A stretch of 64,000 nt of DNA from NCBI RefSeq assembly GCF_014640555.1, contig NZ_BMHE01000001.1, forward strand, positions 420,337-484,336, read 5' to 3'. The translations under genes and the position numbers were made by a program. Source of the stretch: Paenibacillus marchantiophytorum (lineage in GTDB: Bacteria; Bacillota; Bacilli; Paenibacillales; NBRC-103111). The notes under the pieces were generated by a model that was not told the origin of the DNA, did not search any database, and saw only the letters and a program-made list of their open reading frames with translations. Position 1 is the stretch's first letter. Each line of letters starts with the position of its first letter. Below, one piece after another: positions 8,469 to 17,197 of the stretch.

Positions 8469-10121
8469 ATGTATAAACTGATGATTGTCGAGGATGAACC
8501 ACTTATTCGAACAGGTCTTAAACATTACTTTGATTGGCAGGCGCTTGGCGTCAGTCATATCGTTGAAGCCGACAACGGGATGAGCGGCATGGTTACAGCT
8601 CTTCAGGAGCAGCCTGATATCGTGATAACTGATATTCGTATGCCAGAGATGGACGGACTCCAAATGATCGAAATGATTCGTCCCAAGCTTCCGAATACGG
8701 TATTTATTATTTTGACAGGTTTTAATGAATTTGAGTATGCCCAAAAGGCTATTCGCATAGGCGGTGTGCATGCCTTTCTACTGAAGCCTTTAGAATACGA
8801 AGAAAGCGTAGCCACTATTCAAGCCTGTATGAAGCAAGTTGCCGAGAATCAACAAAATCTGCGAACCCATGTTGAATTCGTCCAAATGTCCAAAGAAAGC
8901 AAGCAGTTCCAAGGCAGTGAATGGATTCAACTGCTGCTGGACGAAGAAGAACAAAGCGTCATTCATGAGGATAGTCTGCGGCAGCTCTATGAATTCGAGA
9001 GTGACCAATACGTGTATCAGCCCTATGTGCTGACTGGTCTACCGACAATTGCCAGTTTCCCGCATTCCAAAAAAACAATGAAACAGCAAGCCTTGCAGCT
9101 GATCGATGCTGTGCTAGCCTTGTTACATCCCAACCAAGCAACAAGACAAATTTTAACATATATGTACAGGTCCAAACTATATGCAATAGCCATTGCAGAT
9201 GCCTCCAATGATTCGCTAGCGGATGACCGCCTGGCTACTCAGTTAGAACAACTTGTCCATGAGGCTGGAAAAGCGACTTCAATGACTTGGTTTCTCGCTA
9301 TCGGCAAGACGACAGACGATTTATCAGAAATACGTCCTTCCCTGCATCAAACGGATAGATCCCTTTTAAAGCGATATGCCGGGCCCGATCTTTGCTTATT
9401 TATCACTTCTACAGGTGACAATGAAAACCACGGGAAAGCTCCCGTCATGCTCCTTGATGATCATGACAAGAAGCAAATCTACACAAGCATTGAGCATGCC
9501 AACGAAGCTGAAATCAAAGAGCTGCTAAAGCGATTATCAGGAGAAATTCAAAGCCAGATGCCGCATATTTCAACTGCCAAATGGCTGTCTTACTTACAGG
9601 AAATTATCAGCACAGCAATCCGTTTTGCCAATAAAAACAGTATTCCCTTTGAAGGCGTATACAGTGACAAGCTTTTGAACCTTACTTGTGTCGACGATTT
9701 CCCAACACTTGACGCCTTGTTCGACTGGCTGGGGGCTTGGATGTTTCATTTGGGAACGATTTACCAACATGGCTCCTCGCCAACCCATCAGCAAGATGTG
9801 CTAATTTTCGAACATATCGCATCATTTATTAAACGAAACATCGATCAGGATGTCACTTTGCAGATGGTAGCTGATCGCTTCTTCTATAACCCTTCTTATT
9901 TGAGCAGGCTGTTCAAGCGGAAGTTAGACAAGAATTACATGCGATTTGTCACGGAAATCAGAATTGCCTATGCCCAGGAATGTTTGAAAAAACCGGAGTA
10001 TTTAGTGACGGATGTGTGTATGATGTGCGGCTACAAAAGCTATAAGCATTTCGTGAAAACCTTTCGTCTGCTTACCCAGATGACGCCAACAGATTACAGA
10101 AAAAAATGGGGTTGGTCCTAA
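8469..10121 (+). CDS. YesN-type response regulator (REC plus AraC HTH)
   Basis: 550 residues. The receiver domain (1-120) has the acidic pair E8-D9-E10, phospho-acceptor D55 (VITDIRMPEMDG) and K106 (LLKPL). A long central region of unknown structure follows. The C-terminal ~100 residues are an AraC-type double HTH (DQDVTLQMVADRFFYNPSYLSRLFKRK, DVCMMCGYKSYKHFVKTFR). It is followed without a gap by its histidine kinase gene. YesN-type regulators typically activate adjacent carbohydrate importers, here the divergent nan operon (inferred). Confidence 0.92.
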   Translation: MYKLMIVEDEPLIRTGLKHYFDWQALGVSHIVEADNGMSGMVTALQEQPDIVITDIRMPEMDGLQMIEMIRPKLPNTVFIILTGFNEFEYAQKAIRIGGVHAFLLKPLEYEESVATIQACMKQVAENQQNLRTHVEFVQMSKESKQFQGSEWIQLLLDEEEQSVIHEDSLRQLYEFESDQYVYQPYVLTGLPTIASFPHSKKTMKQQALQLIDAVLALLHPNQATRQILTYMYRSKLYAIAIADASNDSLADDRLATQLEQLVHEAGKATSMTWFLAIGKTTDDLSEIRPSLHQTDRSLLKRYAGPDLCLFITSTGDNENHGKAPVMLLDDHDKKQIYTSIEHANEAEIKELLKRLSGEIQSQMPHISTAKWLSYLQEIISTAIRFANKNSIPFEGVYSDKLLNLTCVDDFPTLDALFDWLGAWMFHLGTIYQHGSSPTHQQDVLIFEHIASFIKRNIDQDVTLQMVADRFFYNPSYLSRLFKRKLDKNYMRFVTEIRIAYAQECLKKPEYLVTDVCMMCGYKSYKHFVKTFRLLTQMTPTDYRKKWGWS

Positions 10122-11924
10122 GTGTCCAGATGGCAACATTGGAGAAAGCGCCTGCGGATGAAGCATGTCAATCATCAAATTTTTATTCTAATGATCTTGA
10201 TTATTACCGTCCCACTCTTGCTGATCTCGGTTATTATTTATCTGTTCTCGATCCAAGCCGTCAAAAATGAATATCAAAGCAGTTCTAACTTAATCTTGAC
10301 GAACTTATCCTTTAACATTGACCAATATCTGCAAAGTATTGAAAAGGGCACGCTCAATGCCCAGACGGACAGCCAACTTCAAAGCGCGTTAGAGAATTGG
10401 ACGTTAGATCCAGACAATGGGAACGATCAAAAAATCGTCTATGGCAATATCATTGAACACTTCATTAGCTCGATTGAAATGACCATTAAGAATGTTGACA
10501 GCGTGCAAATTTACGCAGGTTCACGTGTCTTCTACTCGACCAACTTCAACCGATCCGACTATGATGTCAAAGACTTCGCCAATGAGGATTGGTACGTGCA
10601 GACCCAGCAGAAAAATGGCGGCATCGTGCTTTTCGGAGCCCACGTGCCTTTTCATCGTGTGAATGCGAAGGAATCCGTCATTTCCATAGCAAGAGTGATT
10701 AACAAGGTAGGCAGTAAACAGCCTATCGGGACTATGCTGATTGACATCCGCCTGGATTCCTTGCGGGAAATCCTCAAACTATCGGAAGATAGCAAACGCA
10801 ATTTTATTATCATCGATGACAAGGGCGGCGTCATTTACAATTCTGACCGCAACCAGGTGATTTCCAATATTTCGACGAACCTGCAGGACCCAACCATTCA
10901 ACACGTTATAAAAGAGCAATCGGGCAGCTTTTATGCGCATTTATCCGCAGCTGACTCCTTTATCAACTTCGTCACTTCCCCCTATTCAGGGTGGAAAGTC
11001 ATTCAATATATCGATGAGAAGGAAATGACGAAACAAGCCGATATTTTGATCAAAATTATTCTGACCCTGGCCTTTTTATCCTTAGGTACAGCACTATTGT
11101 TCATGTTTATCCTATCAGCTCGTGTGACAAAGCCCATTATCTTGTTGAGCAGGCAAGTTAAATTGGTCGGTCTTGGGAAATTCGATGTGGATCTGAGCAG
11201 CGACCGGCAAGACGAATTCGGCGTCCTGTATCAGGGGATTCGCAAAATGGTCGAAGACCTGCAAATCTATATCGAACGCTCTTCCACAGCCAAAGTTCAG
11301 CAGAAAGTCGCTCAGTTCGGTGCACTGAAAAGCCAAATCAACCCGCATTTTCTAGCCAATGTGCTTGAATCCATTCAAATGAAAGCCGTCATTAATGGAC
11401 AACGCGAGATCAGTGACATGGTTGGCATGATTGGCCGATTATTCCGCACGCACATTCAGACCGGGAAAGAAACGGTTACTTTGCGGGAAGAACTTGAACA
11501 TATTCGGCTTTATGTGAAAATACAGCAGCTGCGTTTTGGGGATAAAATTCAATATACGGAGCGGTTGGATGCAGGCAGCGAATCTCTGCAAGTCATGCAT
11601 TTCTCCTTGCAACCCTTGATCGAAAATGCCATTGTTCATGGCCTCGAACGTCTGAATGGACCTGGCTTGCTTGAGGTTTCTACGGTTAAATCGGAGAAAG
11701 ACATGCTCATTATCATCAAAGATAATGGCGTTGGCATCGGGGAAGAGAAGCTTCAGCAAACGCGCTTACGCTTATTCCAGCCATCGGATACACTTGACGA
11801 AGAGCATATTGGCATCAAGAATGTGCATGACCGCATTAGGTTCTATTTCGGAGAGCAATATGGCCTGGACATTTATAGCCAGCTTGGCAAAGGAACAACC
11901 GTTATCATCCGTATCCCAGCTTAA
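10122..11924 (+). CDS. YesM-type membrane sensor histidine kinase
   Basis: About 600 residues. GTG 10122 abuts the stop of the response regulator; ATG 10158 is an alternative. There is a first membrane segment at about 17-40, an extracellular Cache-like sensor to about 300, a second segment (IIILTLAFLSLGTALLFMFIL), then HAMP. The His_kinase domain contains the phospho-acceptor motif SQINPHFLANVLESIQ, where LANVLES replaces the usual LYNTLES. The HATPase domain shows N-box LQPLIENAIVHG and G-boxes DNGVGIG and GIKNVHDRI. It likely senses an extracellular sugar or the loaded binding protein. Confidence 0.9.
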   Translation: MSRWQHWRKRLRMKHVNHQIFILMILIITVPLLLISVIIYLFSIQAVKNEYQSSSNLILTNLSFNIDQYLQSIEKGTLNAQTDSQLQSALENWTLDPDNGNDQKIVYGNIIEHFISSIEMTIKNVDSVQIYAGSRVFYSTNFNRSDYDVKDFANEDWYVQTQQKNGGIVLFGAHVPFHRVNAKESVISIARVINKVGSKQPIGTMLIDIRLDSLREILKLSEDSKRNFIIIDDKGGVIYNSDRNQVISNISTNLQDPTIQHVIKEQSGSFYAHLSAADSFINFVTSPYSGWKVIQYIDEKEMTKQADILIKIILTLAFLSLGTALLFMFILSARVTKPIILLSRQVKLVGLGKFDVDLSSDRQDEFGVLYQGIRKMVEDLQIYIERSSTAKVQQKVAQFGALKSQINPHFLANVLESIQMKAVINGQREISDMVGMIGRLFRTHIQTGKETVTLREELEHIRLYVKIQQLRFGDKIQYTERLDAGSESLQVMHFSLQPLIENAIVHGLERLNGPGLLEVSTVKSEKDMLIIIKDNGVGIGEEKLQQTRLRLFQPSDTLDEEHIGIKNVHDRIRFYFGEQYGLDIYSQLGKGTTVIIRIPA

Positions 11925-11952
11925 GACATTACATCATGTGATAGGAGAATCT

Positions 11953-12306
11953 ATGTTAGGATTTGCTATTTTACTAAGCTTTAATTTGATTGGCATCTGG
12001 TTGCAGTTAAGCTTGCATGTGCCGCTCCCTGGCAATGTTATCGGACTCATTCTATTTACAATATGTTTATTCGCGAAATGGATTAAACTAGAGTGGGTCG
12101 AATCGACAGCCACTTGGCTTACGGGACATATGATGCTATTCTTCATCCCCTTTGTCGTCGGCACGATGGCCTTCTTCCCGTTGATCGCATCCAACTGGCT
12201 GTCCATCGGCATTAGCCTTATTGGAAGCTCGCTTGCGGTTCTGCTTGTCACAGGGTACCTCACTTCCAAGTTACAACGCAAAAGCACCGATGGTGAACCC
12301 TCATGA
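11953..12306 (+). CDS. CidA/LrgA family holin-like membrane protein
   Basis: 117 residues from ATG 11953 (RBS AGGAG). Four hydrophobic segments; the family signature LHVPLPGNVIGLILFT is clear, as is FFIPFVVGTMAFFPLI. The gene starts 28 bp after the histidine kinase and overlaps the LrgB gene by 4 bp (ATGA), so the four genes look co-transcribed. CidA/LrgA-LrgB pairs were described as holin/antiholin-like; in Bacillus subtilis the related PftAB pair moves pyruvate. Either role is possible here. Confidence 0.85.
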   Translation: MLGFAILLSFNLIGIWLQLSLHVPLPGNVIGLILFTICLFAKWIKLEWVESTATWLTGHMMLFFIPFVVGTMAFFPLIASNWLSIGISLIGSSLAVLLVTGYLTSKLQRKSTDGEPS

Positions 12307-12998
12307 GCCTGCAAACTTGGTTAAATCAACCTTTGTTCGGCATCGCACTCAGTGTAATCGCCTACGCCTGCGCGCAATTGATCTACCAACGTTGGCGGTG
12401 GCTTCATCCGCTATTCGTCTGTTCCGGCTTTATTATTATTTTATTGCTCTTGCTGCACATCCCTTATGGCGTTTACAAAGTGGGTGGCGACGTCTTGACG
12501 CTTATGCTGGGACCAGCGACAGTCGCGCTGGGGGTTCCTCTCTACAAAAATGCCGGTTTGATCAAAAAACATATGACTGGCATTCTGATTTCCGTCACAT
12601 TCGGATCACTTACTGGGATTGTGAGCGCTGCTCTGCTCGTTGGGCTGTTAGGCGGCAGCCGCGACATCATGCTCAGCATGATGCCCAAATCCGTCAGCTC
12701 CCCTATCGCGATCGAAATCTCGCGCCACTTGGGCGCATTGCCGGAGCTCACGTCCGTGTTGACGGTACTTACGGGGCTGTTTGGCAGCATGTTCGGCAAA
12801 CAGATCCTGCGCTGGCTTGGCGTGAAGGATGGCATCTCCATCGGCATTGCCATTGGCACCGCCGCGCACGGCATCGGCACCGCCAAGATTGTCAAAGACT
12901 CGGAGCTGCAAGGCAGCCTGAGCGGTTTTGCCATGGGCGTCGCAGGCATCGTAACGTCCCTGTTGTTTGTTCCCGTTTACTGGTGGTTGCATCTGTAA
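12303..12998 (+). CDS. lrgB: LrgB/CidB family membrane protein
   Basis: 231 residues, the standard LrgB length. Conserved family stretches: LTLMLGPATVALGVPLYKN, SMMPKSVSSPIAIEI and GIAIGTAAHGIGTAK. Several membrane segments. Translationally coupled to the CidA/LrgA-like gene by an ATGA overlap. The partners probably form one membrane complex. Two hairpins follow the gene. Confidence 0.9.
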   Translation: MSLQTWLNQPLFGIALSVIAYACAQLIYQRWRWLHPLFVCSGFIIILLLLLHIPYGVYKVGGDVLTLMLGPATVALGVPLYKNAGLIKKHMTGILISVTFGSLTGIVSAALLVGLLGGSRDIMLSMMPKSVSSPIAIEISRHLGALPELTSVLTVLTGLFGSMFGKQILRWLGVKDGISIGIAIGTAAHGIGTAKIVKDSELQGSLSGFAMGVAGIVTSLLFVPVYWWLHL

Positions 12999-13052
12999 AC
13001 GGGGTGGAATGGCCGTTTATAGCAATTCACAGATCAATAGCAGGAGGAATTC

Positions 13053-13078
13053 CTGTTAGACTCTTCGGGGTCTAACAG
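13053..13078 (+). terminator. Hairpin after lrgB
   Basis: CTGTTAGAC and GTCTAACAG form a perfect 9-bp stem with an 8-nt loop. It is followed at once by a second small GC hairpin (CCGCC-ATG-CGGCGG). There is no clear T-tract, so a 3'-stability role is as likely as termination. Confidence 0.5.
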
Positions 13079-13117
13079 CCGCCATGCGGCGGCGACATAA
13101 CGCCTCCTTATAAAACA

Positions 13118-13159
13118 AGAGGCTGCTCGCTAGGTTATTAACCTTTCGAGACAGCCTCT
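13118..13159. terminator. Terminator-like hairpin between lrgB and spo0M
   Basis: AGAGGCTG (13118-13125) pairs with CAGCCTCT (13152-13159), with further inner pairing CTCG/CGAG and GGTT/AACC; ACTTTT follows. It lies between two convergent genes. Its sequence closely resembles the hairpin at 49321-49371. Confidence 0.75.
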
Positions 13160-13195
13160 ACTTTTCACCACTATGTACGGTCGTTCCTTATTCCA

Positions 13196-14011
13196 CTATG
13201 CCTCCAGCAACTCGTCAAAAATCTCTCTAAACCGATCCGCGACAGATTCAGCTCCTTCTTCCAGCTCCTCTGCATCGAAATAGTACCGCTCACGGGACTC
13301 ATCCAGATCCAGCATATCTGCCATTAGCCCCTTGAAACCGCGCGTTTTGCGGTCGAATTCCAGAATGATTTCAACCCCATCTTCATCCGGGTACAAAATA
13401 AGCTCAACCTCGTCCACGGAGCTGCGATACTCGCCATTTTGATACGGAATAAATTCAAAGTTCTGTATGAATGGCAGATGATAATTGGCCTGTGGATAGT
13501 ATTCATTCTCCGCTTTGTGCAAATGAAAGCCTAGTTCCTCCAGCGCTTCAAATATAACGGCCACATGCGGGTGCGCCAAAACTTCTATATCATCACGATC
13601 AGAAGGATCTACTGCATTATCAATATCCATTCCCGTTCGAACCCAGATCGGACTGACGCCAATTGAAATCGGTGTTTCATGCGGCAGGACGAAATCAAAA
13701 GGGATTTCAATCGTTTGGCCCGGCGCAAAAATAAGGCTCTCACCCAGCAAAATATTAGCTATGACCACGTTCTCCTTTTGCATTCTCACTTCTACTCGGC
13801 CATCGCGATTCGAGTCCGTCTCTACTGGCTTCACATACTCCGTCATAATTTGAAAATAAATGCGGTCTACCTTTTGCTCGACGCTTCCACCTTTTGCAAC
13901 AATGACCCCTTCGACAATTTCACCGGGAATAAATTCTTCCGTATGGAACTGTGTATCCAGATCAATATTGCCAATACCGACGCGAGCTAACATTTTCTTA
14001 AAAAAAGCCAT
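13196..14011 (-). CDS. spo0M: Sporulation-control protein Spo0M
   Basis: 271 residues from ATG 14011, which has GGGGG 8 nt upstream; the in-frame start at 14032 is less likely. It opens MAFFKKMLARVGIGNIDLDTQ and shows the arrestin-like beta-sandwich pattern of Spo0M: PGEIVEGVIVAKGGSVEQKVDRIYF, PFDFVLPHETPIS, and WVRTGMDIDNAVDPSDRDDIEV. The second half carries the acidic segment typical of the family. Spo0M is cytosolic or membrane-associated and modulates Spo0A-dependent stage 0 gene expression in bacilli. It is transcribed alone here. Confidence 0.9.
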   Translation of the reverse strand: MAFFKKMLARVGIGNIDLDTQFHTEEFIPGEIVEGVIVAKGGSVEQKVDRIYFQIMTEYVKPVETDSNRDGRVEVRMQKENVVIANILLGESLIFAPGQTIEIPFDFVLPHETPISIGVSPIWVRTGMDIDNAVDPSDRDDIEVLAHPHVAVIFEALEELGFHLHKAENEYYPQANYHLPFIQNFEFIPYQNGEYRSSVDEVELILYPDEDGVEIILEFDRKTRGFKGLMADMLDLDESRERYYFDAEELEEGAESVADRFREIFDELLEA

Positions 14012-14057
14012 GCCTATAATCCCCCTATTCAAAAATAACTAGTATGTATTACGACGC

Positions 14058-14192
14058 TTAATCTTCATCGGTTTCAAACATTGCTGCTTCTAGCTTACCA
14101 ATCCAGCCTTCCGCATGTCCAATCCTCCTCAATTTCTCCCCCTCATAGTAAAAGCTACCCACCGCACAAACCAGCGGGGATAGCCGAGTCAA
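14058..14192 (-). CDS. Possible 44-residue small ORF
   Basis: Starting at a TTG (14192), 5 bp past the stop of the GH43 gene, a frame runs 44 codons and reads like protein (SFYYEGEKLRRIGHAEGWIG, ending ETDED). I do not recognise it. There is no good RBS. It could be a genuine small protein, the 3' remnant of a decayed gene, or chance. Confidence 0.25.
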   Translation of the reverse strand: MTRLSPLVCAVGSFYYEGEKLRRIGHAEGWIGKLEAAMFETDED

Positions 14193-14197
14193 ATCAT

Positions 14198-15661
14198 TTA
14201 TTCAACTTTCAAAAGCCGCCATTGTTGATTCTTGCCACCGTTGTCTGTCCATTGAATTGCCTCTCCGCCACTAGCTTTGGAAGCTCCAGAGATATCAATA
14301 AGTTTTGAAGTCGCTCTGTTCTTCAGCTTGAAATTACCTGCCCCGTTATCAATAACTTGCCAGTTCTGACTGGTCCATCCACCATCTGTCCACTGCTCAA
14401 TAATCGCGCCATCTGCTGTCGATCCATTCTCGACGCCAATAATTTTACCACTGGCACGATTCAATATTTTATAGTATCCACTGCCTGCGCTTACAAATTT
14501 CCATTGCTGAGAATACCAGCCGTTATCGATATATTGCTCAAGGTTATCGCCGTTCGCCGTGCCTTGATTAAGCACATTAAGGGCTTTGCCTCCATTGCGA
14601 TTCTCCAGATAATAGTAAGCATTCGTATCAATGGCTGGCGAAGCGGCAGAAACCGTCCCTGTACTCGTATCAATCGTGACATTACTGCCCCAACTCATCG
14701 ACATCGAGGTACTCGATGGGAACGTCAGCGGCAGCCAGACATAACGGGATTCCATGACTTTGCCGCTCCAAGCGCCTGCCCAACGATCGCCCATATACAA
14801 ATAAGATGTTGTCGACGAACCATCGATCGGCAGTACGTACGCACTTTGGGAATCATACGTTGTCCCGTCGCCAAAATTGCTCAGTCCGCTCCATATCCCA
14901 GTGATACTTGTCGCTGTCGCATATTTTCCTTGATTCGGATCCCAGCCTGTCGCCCCTGAGGTCGCGAGAAAATATACACCATTTCGCTTAAACATGGCAG
15001 GCGCTTCCCGATATTGCCCGACCCACAGCGTCGACACCAATGAATCAACACCAAGGAAATCGGATGTTAATTTGTAAATGTTCATATCCGCATTCACGCG
15101 TGTAGCCGAAATTAAATAGGCGGTTCCATTATCGTTAAACACTGTCATATCCCTGGAGTCATAGCCAAGCGGGCGAAAACTTCCTTGATACGTATAGGAG
15201 CCATCCACCGTGCTGGAAGATGCCACCGCTGTACGCGCTTGCCCGTAATCGACGCCATTTTCCCAATGCATCCATAGAACGAATTGACCTGTTGAACTAT
15301 TATAAATGACCTTAGGTCTTTCAATATTGGAGACGTTCAGCTCCGCTGCTGAATTTTTCGTTAAGACATTGTTACGGAACTCCCATGTTTTGAGATCGCT
15401 GGATCGATAACAAGACACTGCATTGAAGGTTCCATCCGTGTTGCGATTCTCCCCAAACCAATAATAATAGCCGCTTACTTTAATAATCCCTCCTCCATGC
15501 GCATGAATGATATTTCCACTCGTATCTTTAAACTGTATCCCATTTTGAACCGTCACCGCAGCCGCCTCCGTCTCTTTGGGAAACAGGAATCCACTAAGCA
15601 ACTGTAGTCCCAATACGGCAACCAGCATCCAACATAAGGCGCTTACCATTGGTTTTTTCAT
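14198..15661 (-). CDS. Secreted GH43-type exo-galactanase-like glycosidase with C-terminal CBM13
   Basis: 487 residues from ATG 15661 (RBS AGGAAGG, 9 nt spacing). Signal peptide about 1-32. The catalytic five-bladed domain (about 40-335) resembles exo-beta-1,3-galactanases of GH43 (subfamily 24): HAHGGGIIKVSGYYYWFGENR, ERPKVIYN, SRDMTVFNDNGTAYLIS, YREAPAMFKRNGVYFLATSG. That subfamily is known for lacking the usual GH43 catalytic base. A ricin-type CBM13 trefoil (about 346-487) has repeated Q-W motifs (SQQWKF, SQNWQV, NQQWRL). The linker SPAIDT is shared with the GH30 enzyme at 55489. Expected role: release of galactose from beta-1,3-galactan outside the cell. A cre-like site lies upstream. 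Confidence 0.8.
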   Translation of the reverse strand: MKKPMVSALCWMLVAVLGLQLLSGFLFPKETEAAAVTVQNGIQFKDTSGNIIHAHGGGIIKVSGYYYWFGENRNTDGTFNAVSCYRSSDLKTWEFRNNVLTKNSAAELNVSNIERPKVIYNSSTGQFVLWMHWENGVDYGQARTAVASSSTVDGSYTYQGSFRPLGYDSRDMTVFNDNGTAYLISATRVNADMNIYKLTSDFLGVDSLVSTLWVGQYREAPAMFKRNGVYFLATSGATGWDPNQGKYATATSITGIWSGLSNFGDGTTYDSQSAYVLPIDGSSTTSYLYMGDRWAGAWSGKVMESRYVWLPLTFPSSTSMSMSWGSNVTIDTSTGTVSAASPAIDTNAYYYLENRNGGKALNVLNQGTANGDNLEQYIDNGWYSQQWKFVSAGSGYYKILNRASGKIIGVENGSTADGAIIEQWTDGGWTSQNWQVIDNGAGNFKLKNRATSKLIDISGASKASGGEAIQWTDNGGKNQQWRLLKVE

Positions 15662-15708
15662 CACAGTCATCCTTCCTCTCATGGGTTCGTTTTCGACTCA
15701 CGCTTTAA

Positions 15709-15722
15709 ATTAAGCGCTTTCA
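15709..15722. promoter_or_regulatory. Candidate cre (CcpA) site upstream of the GH43 gene
   Basis: ATTAAGCGCTTTCA, read on the other strand as TGAAAGCGCTTAAT, contains the palindromic AAGCGCTT core and matches TGWNANCGNTNWCA except for its last two bases. It lies 48 bp upstream of the GH43 start codon. Catabolite repression by CcpA is the natural reading. Confidence 0.6.
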
Positions 15723-15866
15723 ATTCAGCTTATCATTCACCTCCTTAGATTTACAATAAAAGGAAAGTTGGAGATTAGCTACTGCATTTTCAGGAAGAAG
15801 TATGAACTTTTACAACTTTTTGAGTGAAAAACTGCTTGTGACATCGGAAAGGGAGTCACACTAAAA

Positions 15867-16168
15867 TAAGAAAAACGGCGGTTTAGCCGCCCTGATAGAT
15901 CCGCCTCTTCTTAGCGGCAAAACCTTGTAAGGGAACTAGAGGGCGCTAATTAGGCAAAAAGTAGGGATGCGTGGGTAGTAGCGGAACTACAGGGTCTTAT
16001 TTCCACGAAAACGTTCAAAATCCCCATTAAACGGAAAAATAGCGTACTGTAGTTCTCTCACCCTACCGAAAATGACACTTTTAGCTTGAATAGCGCATCG
16101 TAGTTCCTTTATTTCCGCGAGAGGCTGTTGGCATAACTCCGCGTTCACTCCAAACCATATAAACTCTT
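15867..16168. repeat. Interspersed modular repeat, copy R1
   Basis: About 300 bp of non-coding sequence homologous to the copy at 38645-38960. It begins with a hairpin (GGCGG-TTTA-GCCGCC) and CCTGATAGAT. It holds four copies of an 18-19 nt motif: two as GGGAACTA..CGCTA or a variant (15931-15948, 15979-15994) and two as TAGCG...GTAGTTC (16040-16058, 16091-16109). It ends ACTCCGCGTTCACTCCAAA then CATATAAACTCTT. With the GH43 promoter to its left it explains the 15683-16258 gap. No transposase is present. Confidence 0.85.
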
Positions 16169-16169
16169 C

Positions 16170-16212
16170 AAAAAAAAATGCACACCCCATCTTGACGATG
16201 AGATGCACACCT
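16170..16212 (-). terminator. Probable terminator of the alcohol dehydrogenase-EamA operon
   Basis: On the minus strand GGTGTGCATCTCATC is followed by GATGGGGTGTGCA and a run of nine T (16170-16178). The stem pairs TGCA/TGCA and CATC/GATG with mismatches between, so it is imperfect. The long T-tract and position 47 bp after the EamA stop support a terminator. Confidence 0.55.
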
Positions 16213-16258
16213 GTATGCACACTTATTCCTTCAGTGAACGCCGTTTCCTTCGCTTCCT

Positions 16259-17197
16259 TCAGAGCCCGCTGTTCCCTTCGTTTTCCCGCAAAGCCCGCCG
16301 TTTCCTTCGCTTGAGCAGCTCCGGCAGCGCGATCCCGAACATCGTGATAATCACGCCAAGCCATTGCAGTCCGTTCACGGTTTCATGCAGCACGACAAAT
16401 GACATAATAACCGCGGTAGGCAATTCGGCCGCACTCATAATAGTCGCCATCCCTCCTCCGATACGAGGAACACCGATAGCAAAAAATAGCGGCGGAATGA
16501 CGACGCCAAAAAAGGCCAGAAGCAGCGCCCACGGCAGCAACTCTTCATGCAGAGAGCCATTGAACAAAAAATGTGGCGGAAAGATACACATCACCAGCAC
16601 CAAAGATCCAGATTGCATGATCGCGCTGCGCGTAATCGGCGCCACTTGGGCGGATACTTTGCCGTTAAAAGCAATAAATAACGCATACGTCAGCGCGGAC
16701 AGCAAGCCCAGCAGAATCCCAACCCAGGACGGAGCTTCTTGGCCGCCTTTTAAATATCCACTGGCCATGATGATGCCAACAAACAAAATAAGAAGCGAAA
16801 GCAGCTTCTCTTTGCCAGGTCGCTTGCGCTCTATAATGGCTTCCAGAACAATTCCCATCCACGTGAATTGAAACAAGAGAATAATGGCAAATGAGGCCGG
16901 AATATATTGCAAAGCTGCATAATAACAGATACCGGTTAAGCCGGAAGTTGTGCCAATAGCCATCAGCATGAGAGCTTGCCGCGGCGCGACTCGGTAATTC
17001 GCAGGCGCGGAAGTGCTGCTGCTTCTGGCTGATTTGGCTGCGACCAGAACTAAGATCCACATCATCAGAACGCCGAACACATTCTGGCTGCCAACGACTT
17101 CTCCTACATGGAAGCCAGATTCATACGCTTTTTTTACAAAGGTAGACAAAAGACCAAAGCTGCAAGCACCAGCCAATACATAAGCATAATATTTCAT
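16259..17197 (-). CDS. EamA/DMT-superfamily membrane transporter
   Basis: 312 residues with about ten membrane segments in two EamA repeats (start YAYVLAGACSFGLLSTFVKKAY; second half SWVGILLGLLSALTYALFIAF). The end is a basic cytosolic tail (LLKRRKRRALRENEGNSGL). The family exports or imports small metabolites; substrate cannot be told. ATG 17197 overlaps the stop of the alcohol dehydrogenase gene by 4 bp (ATGA), so translation is coupled. Substrate or product of that enzyme is a reasonable guess. Confidence 0.85.
   Translation of the reverse strand: MKYYAYVLAGACSFGLLSTFVKKAYESGFHVGEVVGSQNVFGVLMMWILVLVAAKSARSSSTSAPANYRVAPRQALMLMAIGTTSGLTGICYYAALQYIPASFAIILLFQFTWMGIVLEAIIERKRPGKEKLLSLLILFVGIIMASGYLKGGQEAPSWVGILLGLLSALTYALFIAFNGKVSAQVAPITRSAIMQSGSLVLVMCIFPPHFLFNGSLHEELLPWALLLAFFGVVIPPLFFAIGVPRIGGGMATIMSAAELPTAVIMSFVVLHETVNGLQWLGVIITMFGIALPELLKRRKRRALRENEGNSGL

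Noticed and set aside
8292..8771. 159-codon minus-strand ORF
   Set aside because: It runs antisense to the receiver domain of a clear response regulator and across its promoter.
11656..11952. Upstream extension of the CidA/LrgA-like frame
   Set aside because: It overlaps the histidine kinase ATPase domain in another frame; ATG 11953 has a good RBS and gives the family length.
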